From NCBI GenBank assembly GCA_030625905.1, contig DAOUQA010000042.1:1-13211 (forward strand): a stretch of DNA of 13,211 nt, written 5' to 3'. Within the stretch, counting starts at the first letter, position 1. Each line of letters starts with the position of its first letter. Below the pieces are notes generated by a model, which was not told where the DNA came from, made no database searches, and worked only from the letters and a program-made list of their open reading frames with translations. Positions 6,671-13,211 of the stretch are shown piece after piece. This stretch comes from Kiritimatiellales bacterium. Lineage in GTDB: Bacteria > Verrucomicrobiota > Kiritimatiellia > Kiritimatiellales > Pontiellaceae. The translations under genes and the position numbers were made by a program.

Positions 6671-7837
6671 ATGAATAAAGACACCCCACTAACCCACCTG
6701 CTTGACCTGCTCGCTATTGAAGGCCTAACCGGCCAAGAATCAAAGGTGGCCGAAGCCCTCACGAAAAAGCTGAAGGCCGCCGGTTGCAAAAAAGCGTGGA
6801 TCAAGACCGATGATGCGCACAAGCGGCTGGGCGAAGGTTTTGAGAGCGGCAACCTGATCGTGAAACTGCCGGGTACGGTGAAGGCACCGCGGATCATGTT
6901 TTCGGCGCACATGGATACGGTGCCACTCTGCAAGGGTGCGGAGCCGGTGGTAAAGGGAAACCGCGTGGTATCCAAAGGCAAGACCGGCTTGGGTGGCGAC
7001 GACCGCGCCGGCTGCGCGGCCATCGTGGCGATGGTAGAGACGCTGCTTCAACACAAGATCCCCCACCCGCCGATCACTCTACTTTTCCCGATTGGCGAGG
7101 AGAACGGACTACACGGCTCGCGCATGGTGCGGGTCAAGGACTTGGGCAATCCGGTGATGGGCTTTAATCTCGATGGCCGGGAGCCGAACGAAATTGTGCT
7201 TGGCGCGATGAGCGCCGTGCGCTGGACGGCGGAAATTACGGGTCGCTCCACCCACGCCGGGCTGGAGCCGCACAAGGGCATTTCGGCGGGGCTGATTGCC
7301 TCGAAGGCGATAGCGGTGATTGCGGAGAAGGGCTACTTCGGAAAAATCGTCAAAGGCAACCGCGCCGGCACCTCCAACCTTGGCTCCATGAACGGCGGCG
7401 AGGCCGACAACCAGGTCATGGATCGCGCCGTGCTGACCGGCGAGTGCCGCAGCCATAACCCGGCCTTCCTTGAGCAAATCGTCAAGATCTACAAAACCAG
7501 CTTCGAGCAAGCAGCTAAAAGCGTGGCTAATGATGCAGGCAAATGCGGCAAGGTGAAGTTCGCGGCCATCAGCGACTATCATGCCTTCCGCCTCAAGAAA
7601 TCCGAGCCGTGCGTAGGAATTGCCATCAAGGCGGTGGAGGCCATCGGCCTCAAGCCCAATCCGTGCGTGATGGATGCCGGACTGGATGCCAACAACTTTA
7701 ATGAAAAAGGGCTCCCGACCGTCACTCTCGGCACCGGGACGCACCATTTCCATACGGTCGACGAATATGTCGACATCAAGGAATACCTCACCGCCTGCAA
7801 GGTACTTCTAAACATTGCCCAACGAGCCAGTGCTTAA
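6671..7837 (+). CDS. M20-family zinc metallopeptidase (PepT-like)
   Basis: This 388-residue cytoplasmic peptidase belongs to the two-zinc M20 group, which cleaves short peptides or acylated amino acids. Expected metal and catalytic residues are visible: SAHMDT with His80 and Asp82, GGDD with bridging Asp110, GEENG with Glu143/Glu144, LDG with Asp168, and the C-terminal GTGTHHFHTVDE around His358. The part between about 175 and 285 fits the inserted dimerisation (lid) domain, including RSTHAG. No signal peptide is present. Two ATGs (6668 and 6671) are possible; AGAGAGGG ends five bases before the second but only two before the first, so I chose 6671. A permease gene follows after 35 bp and may be cotranscribed. 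It is probably a PepT-like tripeptidase, but the substrate is not determined. Confidence 0.9.
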   Translation: MNKDTPLTHLLDLLAIEGLTGQESKVAEALTKKLKAAGCKKAWIKTDDAHKRLGEGFESGNLIVKLPGTVKAPRIMFSAHMDTVPLCKGAEPVVKGNRVVSKGKTGLGGDDRAGCAAIVAMVETLLQHKIPHPPITLLFPIGEENGLHGSRMVRVKDLGNPVMGFNLDGREPNEIVLGAMSAVRWTAEITGRSTHAGLEPHKGISAGLIASKAIAVIAEKGYFGKIVKGNRAGTSNLGSMNGGEADNQVMDRAVLTGECRSHNPAFLEQIVKIYKTSFEQAAKSVANDAGKCGKVKFAAISDYHAFRLKKSEPCVGIAIKAVEAIGLKPNPCVMDAGLDANNFNEKGLPTVTLGTGTHHFHTVDEYVDIKEYLTACKVLLNIAQRASA

Positions 7838-7872
7838 CGCGTCGAAACAGAGTCGTATATAAAAAGGATGTT

Positions 7873-8694
7873 ATGGAATTGTTTGGATTGGGAATATGGG
7901 AAACGGCTCTTCGTCTCGCCATGGGCGCCGCGATCGGGTTTAGCATTGGACTCACCGGTGTCGGCGGCGGTGTGTTGGGACTGCAAGCCACAACCCTTGT
8001 TTTTAAGATGGATCCCATCATGGCCGTGGGCACCACCAGCCTCTATATTTTCCTCACCAATATTTCCGCTAGCTTCCACCACGCCAAACTCAAGAACATT
8101 GCGTGGAATGCGGCTGCTCGCATTCTGGCGGGGGCGATACCGGCCAACATTCTGGTCTCCCACTGGATCAGCGGCCAAGGAAACAACGCCGAGTTCAAGA
8201 ATTCGCTAAAAACCTTCATCATCTGCATCGTCTTTTTTTCCGTCGGCGTAATGATTGTCAATGCCATAAACACACTTCGAAAAAAGGCCACGGAAGAAGA
8301 GCTTCACCTCGCTTCAAAAATCCAGCAGCACTGGATTCTCCGCAACGTCCTTAGCGTTCTGCTTGGCGCATTGATCGGCGGATTGATTGGTGCCACGTCC
8401 GTGGGAGGTGGCGTCTTGATTGTTCCCATGCTGATTATTGTTTTCGGCCTTTCCGCCGCTCGCACCGTCGGCAGCTCGACCTTCATTGCCCTGATCCTGA
8501 CCCTGATGACAGCACTCGTCTATGGAAAAGGCGGGGCACTCGAAGCCCCTACGGCCATCATCATGGCCGTGGGCTCGCTCGGCGGGGTGCGGCACGGAAC
8601 CCAGCTTTCCGTAAAACTACCCGACCAGATGCTCCGACTCATCATGATTGGGCTCATCCTTGCGGCCGCCATCCTGATGCTGGCCAACCGCTAG
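7873..8694 (+). CDS. TSUP-family (TauE/SafE) anion permease
   Basis: This 273-residue inner-membrane protein has several hydrophobic helices and no signal peptide. TSUP proteins move sulfite, sulfonates or other small organic anions. The family's internal duplication is plain: GLTGVGGGV (26-34) is repeated as GATSVGGGV (173-181), each opening one half of the transporter, and a hydrophilic loop (about 134-155) joins the halves. The length is normal. AAAGG lies five bases before the ATG. The gene starts 35 bp after the M20 peptidase stop on the same strand, so cotranscription is likely, though no functional link is obvious. The real substrate cannot be read from the sequence, and TauE/SafE names are often transferred loosely. 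Confidence 0.9.
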   Translation: MELFGLGIWETALRLAMGAAIGFSIGLTGVGGGVLGLQATTLVFKMDPIMAVGTTSLYIFLTNISASFHHAKLKNIAWNAAARILAGAIPANILVSHWISGQGNNAEFKNSLKTFIICIVFFSVGVMIVNAINTLRKKATEEELHLASKIQQHWILRNVLSVLLGALIGGLIGATSVGGGVLIVPMLIIVFGLSAARTVGSSTFIALILTLMTALVYGKGGALEAPTAIIMAVGSLGGVRHGTQLSVKLPDQMLRLIMIGLILAAAILMLANR

Positions 8695-8763
8695 TGTCTT
8701 GCAACGGCTCCAAAACATTTATCCAAGATTGATTCATCCGGCGCATCCCCGTAGACTGCTCCC

Positions 8764-9591
8764 ATGAATACACAGATCAATCCACTCACGCTCGACTCCG
8801 CCGTGGAGACCGTCCAGAAACAGTGGCCGGATGCCAAACCCCGCGTCGGTCTGATTCTTGGCTCCGGCTGGGGCGAAGCGGTCGCGGACTTTTCCGGAGA
8901 AGAACTCCCCTACTCCAAAATACTAGGTTTTGGAAAACCCGGAGTGCTGGGCCACGCAGGCAAGCTGCTCGCCACCACGGTCAACGGCGTGGAGGGTTTT
9001 ATCTTCCAGGGGCGAAGGCACTGGTACGAGGGCGAAGGCTGGACGCCCGTCATCCTTCCGGTCTACCTGCTACACGCGCTTGGTGCAGACACCGTCCTGC
9101 TCACCAACGCCGCCGGAGGCATCCGCGATGACTTGAAGCCCGGCTCGCTGATGGCAATCTCCGACCACATCAACATGCTCGGCTCCAACCCGCTGATCGG
9201 CCCGCACAACCCCAAACTTGGAACCCGCTTCCCCGACCAGTCGGAGGTCTACGACAAGCCCCTGCGCGAAAAACTGTTAAAAGCCGGAGCCGATACCGAA
9301 GGCGTCTATATCGCCACCAGCGGCCCGACGTTTGAGACTCCGGCGGAGATCAACCAATACCGCTCGATGGGCGCGGATGCCGTCGGCATGTCTACCGTAC
9401 CCGAGGCGATCATCGCCAACGCGCTGGGCATGCATGTGGCCGGACTCTCCTGCATCTGCAACTGGGCGGCGGGCATCAGCCCAACCAAACTGACCCACGA
9501 GGACGTCAACAAGGTTGCAGCCGAAGCCATGCCCCGCATGAAAAGCACGATTGCCGCATTTCTGGAGGAGCTTGCCAATGGATCCGAATAA
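8764..9591 (+). CDS. punA: Purine nucleoside phosphorylase (trimeric PNP-I type)
   Basis: This enzyme phosphorolyses inosine or guanosine to the free base plus ribose-1-phosphate in purine salvage, in the cytoplasm. The 275 residues match the trimeric inosine/guanosine PNP class. The phosphate loop LGSGWG contains Ser34, GRRHWYEG (83-90) carries His86, LTNAAGGI (113-120) follows, TFETPAEI holds Glu191, GADAVGMSTVPE (203-214) holds Met209 and Ser210, and Asn233 (CNWAAG) is the base-contacting Asn. The gene begins the pnp-cdd-sixA cluster; its 3' end overlaps the cytidine deaminase start by 14 bp. The single possible ATG lacks a Shine-Dalgarno sequence (CTGCTCCC precedes it). A TTGCAA at 8699-8704 could be a -35 box but no matching -10 is convincing. 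The symbol follows the class; substrate range is not proven. Confidence 0.95.
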   Translation: MNTQINPLTLDSAVETVQKQWPDAKPRVGLILGSGWGEAVADFSGEELPYSKILGFGKPGVLGHAGKLLATTVNGVEGFIFQGRRHWYEGEGWTPVILPVYLLHALGADTVLLTNAAGGIRDDLKPGSLMAISDHINMLGSNPLIGPHNPKLGTRFPDQSEVYDKPLREKLLKAGADTEGVYIATSGPTFETPAEINQYRSMGADAVGMSTVPEAIIANALGMHVAGLSCICNWAAGISPTKLTHEDVNKVAAEAMPRMKSTIAAFLEELANGSE

Positions 9592-9979
9592 ATTGATCTT
9601 TGTGGCAAAAAAGTCCATGGAGCGGGCGTATGCGCCCTACTCCAACTACAAGGTTGGAGCCGGACTGGCATGCGCCGACGGAACGGTTTTCAAGGGATGC
9701 AATATCGAAAACGCCTCGTTCGGACTGACCAACTGCGCCGAGCGCACGGCCCTCTTTTCCGCTATCGCCAGCGGAAAGAAGCATTTCGCAGCCATCGCCA
9801 TTGTGGCCTCCGGCGAACCCGCTCCGTTCCCATGCGGCGCATGCCGACAGGTGTTGGCAGAATTCTGCGAACCGGATTTCCCGATCTATATCGCAAATAA
9901 AGCCGGCTATGAAGTCATCACCCTCGGTGAATTGCTACCGCATGCATTCAATCTCAAGGAAGACCCTTCCGATGCCTAA
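9578..9979 (+). CDS. cdd: Cytidine deaminase
   Basis: The enzyme deaminates cytidine and deoxycytidine to uridine and deoxyuridine in pyrimidine salvage. The 133-residue length fits the small tetrameric Zn type. Zinc ligands Cys53 (NCAERTA), Cys86 and Cys89 (PCGACRQ) and the catalytic Glu55 are all present, at the same numbers as in the Bacillus subtilis enzyme. YAPYSNYKVGA near the N-terminus is the usual substrate-side motif. I placed the start at 9578 rather than at an earlier in-frame ATG (9551), because GGAGGAG (9564-9570) lies seven bases before it and the protein then has its normal N-terminus. The start overlaps the end of the phosphorylase gene, so translation is coupled, and its own end overlaps the next gene. 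Confidence 0.96.
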   Translation: MDPNKLIFVAKKSMERAYAPYSNYKVGAGLACADGTVFKGCNIENASFGLTNCAERTALFSAIASGKKHFAAIAIVASGEPAPFPCGACRQVLAEFCEPDFPIYIANKAGYEVITLGELLPHAFNLKEDPSDA

Positions 9980-10514
9980 CGGAAAGATCCTCTACCTTGT
10001 ACGCCACGCCGACGCCGCTTGGATGAAAGCAGGGCTGGGCGACTTTGACCGCCCGCTCAACGACTGCGGCAAGCGCGATGCAGTGGAAATGGGTCAGCGG
10101 CTCAAGGCCGGCGGTACCCTGCCCTCCGCGATTCTTTCCAGCCCGGCACTCCGCGCTGCCCAAACCGCGGAAATCATTGCGGTGGAACTTGGGTTTCCGG
10201 TAGATTCGATCTCCTTTGCCGAGAAGATCTACGAAGCCACGATCGCCAACCTGATCAAAACCATCCAATCGGTGGGGCCCCATCATACCAGCGCGATGCT
10301 TGTCGGCCACAACCCCGCCATGACGTGGTTGATCAACCACCTGGCCGACGGACACATTGCCAATGCTCCCACCTGTGCCATCGCCACCCTCCGCACTTTT
10401 TCCGGCCGATGGGAAGATGTCGGCTCCGCCACGGCCGATCTACTGGACTTCGACTATCCAAAAAGGCCAATGGAGAGCAATACACGCCCTGTTTCAGGGG
10501 GAAATTTAGCTTAG
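9972..10514 (+). CDS. sixA: SixA-like phosphohistidine phosphatase (histidine phosphatase superfamily)
   Basis: This 180-residue cytoplasmic protein has the histidine-phosphatase RHG signature as LVRHADA, with nucleophile His12. It also has the second Arg in LSSPALRAAQTAE (Arg61) and the second catalytic His in VGHNP (His113). These are the hallmarks of the SixA branch, which removes phosphate from phosphohistidine on phosphotransfer proteins. The family also includes small-molecule phosphatases, so nucleotide- or sugar-phosphate substrates are possible. The ATG at 9972 overlaps the cytidine deaminase stop by eight bases, and AAGGA lies 11 bases upstream. A longer upstream extension of this frame (to 9801) lies within cdd and is not the start. 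The last ~17 residues (RPMESNTRPVSGGNLA) look non-conserved and include a CCCTG/CAGGG hairpin at the DNA level. Confidence 0.88.
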   Translation: MPNGKILYLVRHADAAWMKAGLGDFDRPLNDCGKRDAVEMGQRLKAGGTLPSAILSSPALRAAQTAEIIAVELGFPVDSISFAEKIYEATIANLIKTIQSVGPHHTSAMLVGHNPAMTWLINHLADGHIANAPTCAIATLRTFSGRWEDVGSATADLLDFDYPKRPMESNTRPVSGGNLA

Positions 10515-10521
10515 ATAAGGG

Positions 10522-10550
10522 TTGCGCGGTGTGCGGTGGGCGTGTAGGTT
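10522..10550 (+). promoter_or_regulatory. Possible sigma-70-type promoter for the 60-residue basic protein gene
   Basis: TTGCGC (10522-10527) and TAGGTT (10545-10550) are separated by 17 bases, the standard spacing, in the gap between sixA and the small gene. Both boxes are imperfect, so this is a moderate match. Confidence 0.3.
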
Positions 10551-10592
10551 CTGCGCCTTATTTTTCAACCCAAGAATTGAAAGAGGTTTGCC

Positions 10593-10775
10593 ATGAGAAT
10601 TAGAAGAGCAATGCTCAAGAAGCCGCTACGTCGGCCTATCAAAAAGCCGCGCCTGAAGCGCCGCCGTATTTTGGAACAGAAAAAGCGCCTCGTGGGCGCG
10701 GGAATCACCGAAGAACAATTGGTACACATGAACACCCAGGAGATCCGCGCCGCAATCCGCGAAACGTGTGCTTAG
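10593..10775 (+). CDS. Small, very basic hypothetical protein (60 residues)
   Basis: I do not recognise this protein. Its first half is almost entirely Arg, Lys, Pro and Leu (KKPLRRPIKKPRLKRRR, 9-25). The second half looks like two short helices (ILEQKKRLVGAGITEEQ and MNTQEIRAAIRET). The composition suggests binding of RNA, DNA or the ribosome, comparable to small basic ribosomal proteins, but it matches none that I know, including bL34, bL35 and bS21. It has a good RBS (AGAGG, six bases before the ATG), a possible promoter upstream and an intrinsic terminator 25 bases after its stop, so it is probably a real single-gene transcript and not a chance frame. Confidence 0.75.
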   Translation: MRIRRAMLKKPLRRPIKKPRLKRRRILEQKKRLVGAGITEEQLVHMNTQEIRAAIRETCA

Positions 10776-10799
10776 GAAACCGTTCTGCGCTCTTTGGAT

Positions 10800-10823
10800 A
10801 AACGCTCTACCGGGGGCGTTTTT
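10800..10823 (+). terminator. Intrinsic terminator after the small basic protein gene
   Basis: AAACGCTC (10800-10807) pairs with GGGCGTTT (10814-10821), eight pairs including one G-U, around a six-base loop. The T-run (10819-10823) follows directly. It closes the small gene and separates it from aroK. Confidence 0.75.
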
Positions 10824-10969
10824 CTGTATCTGGAGGAAGCAGGGGACAGCCCATATAGTCTATTAACCGCAAAAGCAACGTAAGGATCGCAACGTATAAC
10901 AAAGGGAGCAGTTTTGGGTTCTCTGCGTTCTTTCGTGGAAAATACACAGTTCACGGGAAGAGACAAAAA
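10824..10969 (+). promoter_or_regulatory. Upstream region of aroK with possible -10 box
   Basis: After the terminator, about 146 bp precede aroK. TATAAC (10895-10900) is a plausible -10 box, and TATAGT (10854-10859) is another; neither has a good -35. The octamer GCAACGTA occurs twice (10875-10882 and 10889-10896), 14 bases apart, the second copy overlapping the -10 candidate. No other feature is visible. Confidence 0.25.
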
Positions 10970-11482
10970 ATGAAAAATATCGTACTGGTGGGCTTCATGG
11001 GAAGCGGCAAGACCACTCTCGGGAAGCTGCTCTCGGAACAGACGGGCATGCCGCTGGTCGACATGGATACGCAGATCGAGGAGCGCGCCGGGAAAAGCAT
11101 CAACGACATTTTTGCCCAGGATGGCGAAGCGCACTTCCGTGCGCTGGAACGCGAAATGGCGCAGGAGCTAGCCTCCAAAGACGGCCAGATTATATCTACT
11201 GGCGGTGGAATCGTGCTCAACCCAGACAATATCGCCGACTTTGAAAAGACCGGGCTGGTCGTTTGCCTGCTCGTCGATGCCGATACCGTTCTCGACCGCA
11301 TACGGCACGATTCCTCCCGCCCCTTGCTCGCCGACGACAAGGAAGCTAAGATTATTGAGCTGTTGCAGTCACGCAAACACCTGTATGAATCCATTACCCA
11401 CAAGGTCAATACCAGCGGCAGGCCTTCCCCGGAACCGACCGCGCAGGAAATTATCGATCTGTATGAATCAAACAATCCTTGA
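10970..11482 (+). CDS. aroK: Shikimate kinase
   Basis: The enzyme phosphorylates shikimate to shikimate-3-phosphate with ATP, the fifth step of the shikimate pathway to chorismate and aromatic amino acids. The 170-residue length is typical. The Walker A loop is GFMGSGKTT (8-16). Shikimate-binding residues are Asp33 (VDMDT), Arg57 (FRALE) and the GGG loop (78-80). Arg117 lies in the lid (SRPLL), and Arg135 (SRKHLYE) is the nucleotide-side Arg. GGAAGAG lies about eight bases before the ATG. The gene follows a terminator, so it probably starts its own transcript. The downstream TPR gene begins 60 bp later and may share it. Confidence 0.96.
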   Translation: MKNIVLVGFMGSGKTTLGKLLSEQTGMPLVDMDTQIEERAGKSINDIFAQDGEAHFRALEREMAQELASKDGQIISTGGGIVLNPDNIADFEKTGLVVCLLVDADTVLDRIRHDSSRPLLADDKEAKIIELLQSRKHLYESITHKVNTSGRPSPEPTAQEIIDLYESNNP

Positions 11483-11542
11483 ATTCACCGCGCAAAAAGA
11501 CACAATGCCGCTTCTATGCATTGACCCGTCGAGGAGTACGAT

Positions 11543-12331
11543 ATGACTGAAGAGAAAAAAGACAACCTAAACGAACAGCAGACTTTTCTTAGCGATCAAG
11601 AACCGGAAGCGGCCGTGGAAGCCCCGGGTAAAAAGTCCCAGCCGAAAACTCTGGGCGCAACGGGAAAGAAAAAGAAGACCTCGCAACAGCACTCCCTACA
11701 GCATAAAGAGGTTCTTAAGCAACAGGCCCTTGAACAACAGGAAGTAAAGGAAGTCCTCGTCTTCTTCCGGAAATACGCCAAGCCCGCCGGGATTGCCATT
11801 CTCGTCGTTTGCGCGATCGTGCTTGCCGATAAATTCTTCAAGGCGCAACGCCATAAAAAGGAAGCTGCGGCCGATACTGCGTTAATGGACGCGCGTAGCG
11901 CCGAAGCGCTTCAAAAGGTTGTCGACGACTATGCATCCACCCCCACCGCCCCGCTGGCCTTGATGGAGCTGGCACGCGAGAAATTCAACACCGGACAGTT
12001 TGACGAAGCGGAAGAACTCTACGCCCGGTTCACCAAAAAACATAGCGGCCACGAACTTGCCGCGCAGGCGGAGCTTAACCTGATCACCTGCAAGGAGGCA
12101 AAGGACCAGTTTGGCGAGGCCCACCTGCTCTATGGCGAGTTTGCAAAGAAACATGCAGGCTCATTCCTAGCTCCATCCGCCATGATGTACCAAGCGCGTT
12201 GCCTCGAGGCGCTCGACCAGCTCGACGAAGCCCAGATCGCCTATGAAGACCTTATCGTTAATTTCCCGGAAACGACTTGGTCGCGAATCGCCGAAGCCAA
12301 CCTGAAGGTGGTACTCGGAAAGAAGAAGTAA
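11543..12331 (+). CDS. Single-pass membrane protein with TPR repeats (YfgM/BamD-like fold)
   Basis: This 262-residue protein has a Lys/Gln-rich, probably disordered, N-terminal tail (1-78), one membrane helix (about 82-97, GIAILVVCAIVL) and a helical-repeat region (about 110-258). At least three TPR-like units are visible: near 136-169 (GQFDEAEELYARF), 172-205 (FGEAHLLYGEF) and 210-243 (LDEAQIAYEDLI). The layout resembles YfgM, an inner-membrane TPR protein working with secretion or envelope chaperones, and suggests a periplasmic TPR domain serving as a protein-binding platform. Positive charges flank both sides of the helix, so the topology is not certain. GAGGAG lies six bases before the ATG. 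A strong intrinsic terminator follows. The specific partner cannot be deduced. Confidence 0.85.
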   Translation: MTEEKKDNLNEQQTFLSDQEPEAAVEAPGKKSQPKTLGATGKKKKTSQQHSLQHKEVLKQQALEQQEVKEVLVFFRKYAKPAGIAILVVCAIVLADKFFKAQRHKKEAAADTALMDARSAEALQKVVDDYASTPTAPLALMELAREKFNTGQFDEAEELYARFTKKHSGHELAAQAELNLITCKEAKDQFGEAHLLYGEFAKKHAGSFLAPSAMMYQARCLEALDQLDEAQIAYEDLIVNFPETTWSRIAEANLKVVLGKKK

Positions 12332-12356
12332 ATCCCCTGTCCGGAAGATCTTGGTT

Positions 12357-12384
12357 AACGCCCCGAAGCTTCGGGGCGTTTTTT
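12357..12384 (+). terminator. Strong intrinsic terminator between convergent genes
   Basis: A perfect 24-bp palindrome (12357-12380, arms AACGCCCCGAAG) forms a GC-rich hairpin and is followed by a run of T (to 12384) on the plus strand. It ends the aroK/TPR transcript. On the minus strand the stem is followed by only TTAACC-type sequence, so it would stop the CpXC transcript less efficiently. Confidence 0.9.
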
Positions 12385-12409
12385 ATGCGGCAAGCTTTCC
12401 AGCCACAAT

Positions 12410-13096
12410 CTATGCACTGGTTCCATCGTCGAGCAACAGGTTTCGGGCACTGATGCACGGTCCGGGAAACATTTCCATGAATTCCTCCGGAGCCTCGTCA
12501 TAGAGTTCGCATATCGACTGGTAGGCGGCACGGCCATAGCGCAGCACCTTGCCAAGCGTTTGCTCCTGCACATCCTGCATCACGAAGCACAGCTCTTCGT
12601 CGGTAGAGTCCTGCACGTTGAGCAACAGGCGGGATTTCCGCGGATCGACCTTTCCCATGTTGCGCGTATGGATGCTGTATTTCACATATTCCACAACCCG
12701 CTGGTTTAACTCGGCCTCGATCATGAAGATTAGTTCCACAAGCTCCACGCGCGTCAGCACAAGCCGCACGCTGGGAAGGTTGATGTCGGCCGGAACCATC
12801 TCGTTCATCTGTTCCACCGACTCGTCGAAATCCTCGAGAATCTCTTCGCGCGTCACATTGGCCGTCTCCGGAACCCAGTGGATCAGCATCCTGTTCCCGG
12901 GGTCGTTGTAGAGTAACGGCATGTCGACGCGAAAGCTGGCATCACAATCCTCGCAGTCGACCCGATTGAGTTGGTTATGCATCAAAGCTTCCTTCAACTG
13001 CGGATCGGTTTCGACATTGATCGCATCGTAAAGCTGGACATCCTGCTGCGTGCCGCAGGCTGGGCAGGAAATATTGGTTGTTCTGCTAATGCTCAT
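12410..13096 (-). CDS. CpXC-domain protein
   Basis: This 228-residue cytoplasmic protein begins with a zinc-ribbon-like pair of cysteine knuckles: CPAC (Cys11, Cys14) and CEDC (Cys48, Cys51). That is the signature of the CpXC domain family, whose function is unknown. The remainder is acidic and probably helical, with no membrane segment or catalytic motif that I can recognise. The start codon lies one base after the stop of the upstream Thr/Pro-rich gene, so translation is probably coupled and the two form an operon. There is no proper Shine-Dalgarno of its own. It is convergent with the TPR gene across the terminator at 12357-12384. The family is confident; the role is open. Confidence 0.88.
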   Translation of the reverse strand: MSISRTTNISCPACGTQQDVQLYDAINVETDPQLKEALMHNQLNRVDCEDCDASFRVDMPLLYNDPGNRMLIHWVPETANVTREEILEDFDESVEQMNEMVPADINLPSVRLVLTRVELVELIFMIEAELNQRVVEYVKYSIHTRNMGKVDPRKSRLLLNVQDSTDEELCFVMQDVQEQTLGKVLRYGRAAYQSICELYDEAPEEFMEMFPGPCISARNLLLDDGTSA

Positions 13097-13097
13097 T

Positions 13098-13211
13098 TTA
13101 TTGCTTCGGTGTGGACGTATATGTCGGGGTGGTTGTTGGCGTTGTAGTATAAGTTGGTGTCGCAGTGGCTGTAGGCGTGTCTGTTGGTGTTGCCGTGGAT
13201 GTTGCTGTAAG
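13098..13211 (-). CDS. C-terminal end of a Thr/Pro-rich protein, 5' part outside window
   Basis: The minus frame is open from the right edge to a TAA at 13100-13098 and encodes 37 residues made almost only of Thr, Pro, Ala, Tyr and Ser (ATPTDTPTATATPT...), ending in TPKQ. Such Thr/Pro tails are typical of extended surface or linker regions of secreted proteins. One base separates the stop from the start codon of the CpXC gene, so the two are probably cotranscribed. The reading is supported by the tight junction and the regular amino-acid pattern. The function of the body of the protein cannot be seen here. Confidence 0.65.
   Translation of the reverse strand, partial: LTATSTATPTDTPTATATPTYTTTPTTTPTYTSTPKQ

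Noticed and set aside
7109..7753. 214-codon minus-strand frame inside the M20 peptidase gene
   Set aside because: It is antisense to a gene with all M20 metal-binding motifs; no domain or RBS of its own.
9801..9971. N-terminal extension of the SixA-like gene
   Set aside because: It lies inside cdd in another frame. The conserved protein begins at ATG 9972, three residues before the first beta strand leading into the RHG motif.
10487..10499. CCCTG-TTT-CAGGG hairpin as terminator of the pnp operon
   Set aside because: It lies inside the sixA coding region, the stem is only five pairs, and no T-run follows directly.

Overview
The window is a dense, moderately GC-rich bacterial chromosome segment. 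It holds fourteen protein-coding genes, two of them cut by the window edges, and no rRNA, tRNA, CRISPR array, phage or transposase gene that I can see. The host looks Gram-negative (Sec signals, a membrane-anchored TPR protein). The mixture of PAS signalling, a CpXC protein, a YaaH-like GH18 enzyme and Thr/Pro- and Glu/Pro-rich proteins would fit a PVC-group bacterium such as Kiritimatiellota or Lentisphaerota. No marker gene proves this, so the taxonomy is an inference.

Left part (1-5500): a minus-strand gene with an AEQQPEPEPT tandem-repeat region runs off the left edge. It is separated by about 385 bp from a divergent 1437-residue membrane PAS/coiled-coil protein. Each of the two genes is preceded by a sequence resembling a sigma-54 (-24/-12) promoter. 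The big protein ends in a histidine-kinase-like module that has lost the phospho-acceptor His and the N-, G1- and G2-box residues, so it looks like a pseudokinase. Its central coiled coil is built from exact 78-residue repeats. A small ArsR-family repressor follows on the minus strand, with a perfect 26-bp palindrome just upstream of its start, in the gap it shares with a divergent secreted GH18 glycosidase.

Middle part (5500-10520): GH18 enzyme, a 75-bp intergenic inverted-repeat element, an alternative-hairpin leader, an M20 zinc peptidase and a TSUP (TauE/SafE) anion permease. These are followed by a compact, overlapping pnp-cdd-sixA operon: purine nucleoside phosphorylase and cytidine deaminase for nucleoside salvage, with a SixA-like histidine phosphatase translationally coupled to them.

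Right part (10520-13211): a very basic 60-residue orphan protein with its own probable promoter and terminator, shikimate kinase (aroK), a membrane-anchored TPR protein ending at a strong intrinsic terminator, and then, convergent on the minus strand, a CpXC-domain protein. One base separates the CpXC gene from the Thr/Pro-rich end of another gene that runs off the right edge.

Most genes are ordinary housekeeping. The unusual material is concentrated in 1-5460: the pseudokinase, its repeat coiled coil and the paired sigma-54-like promoters.
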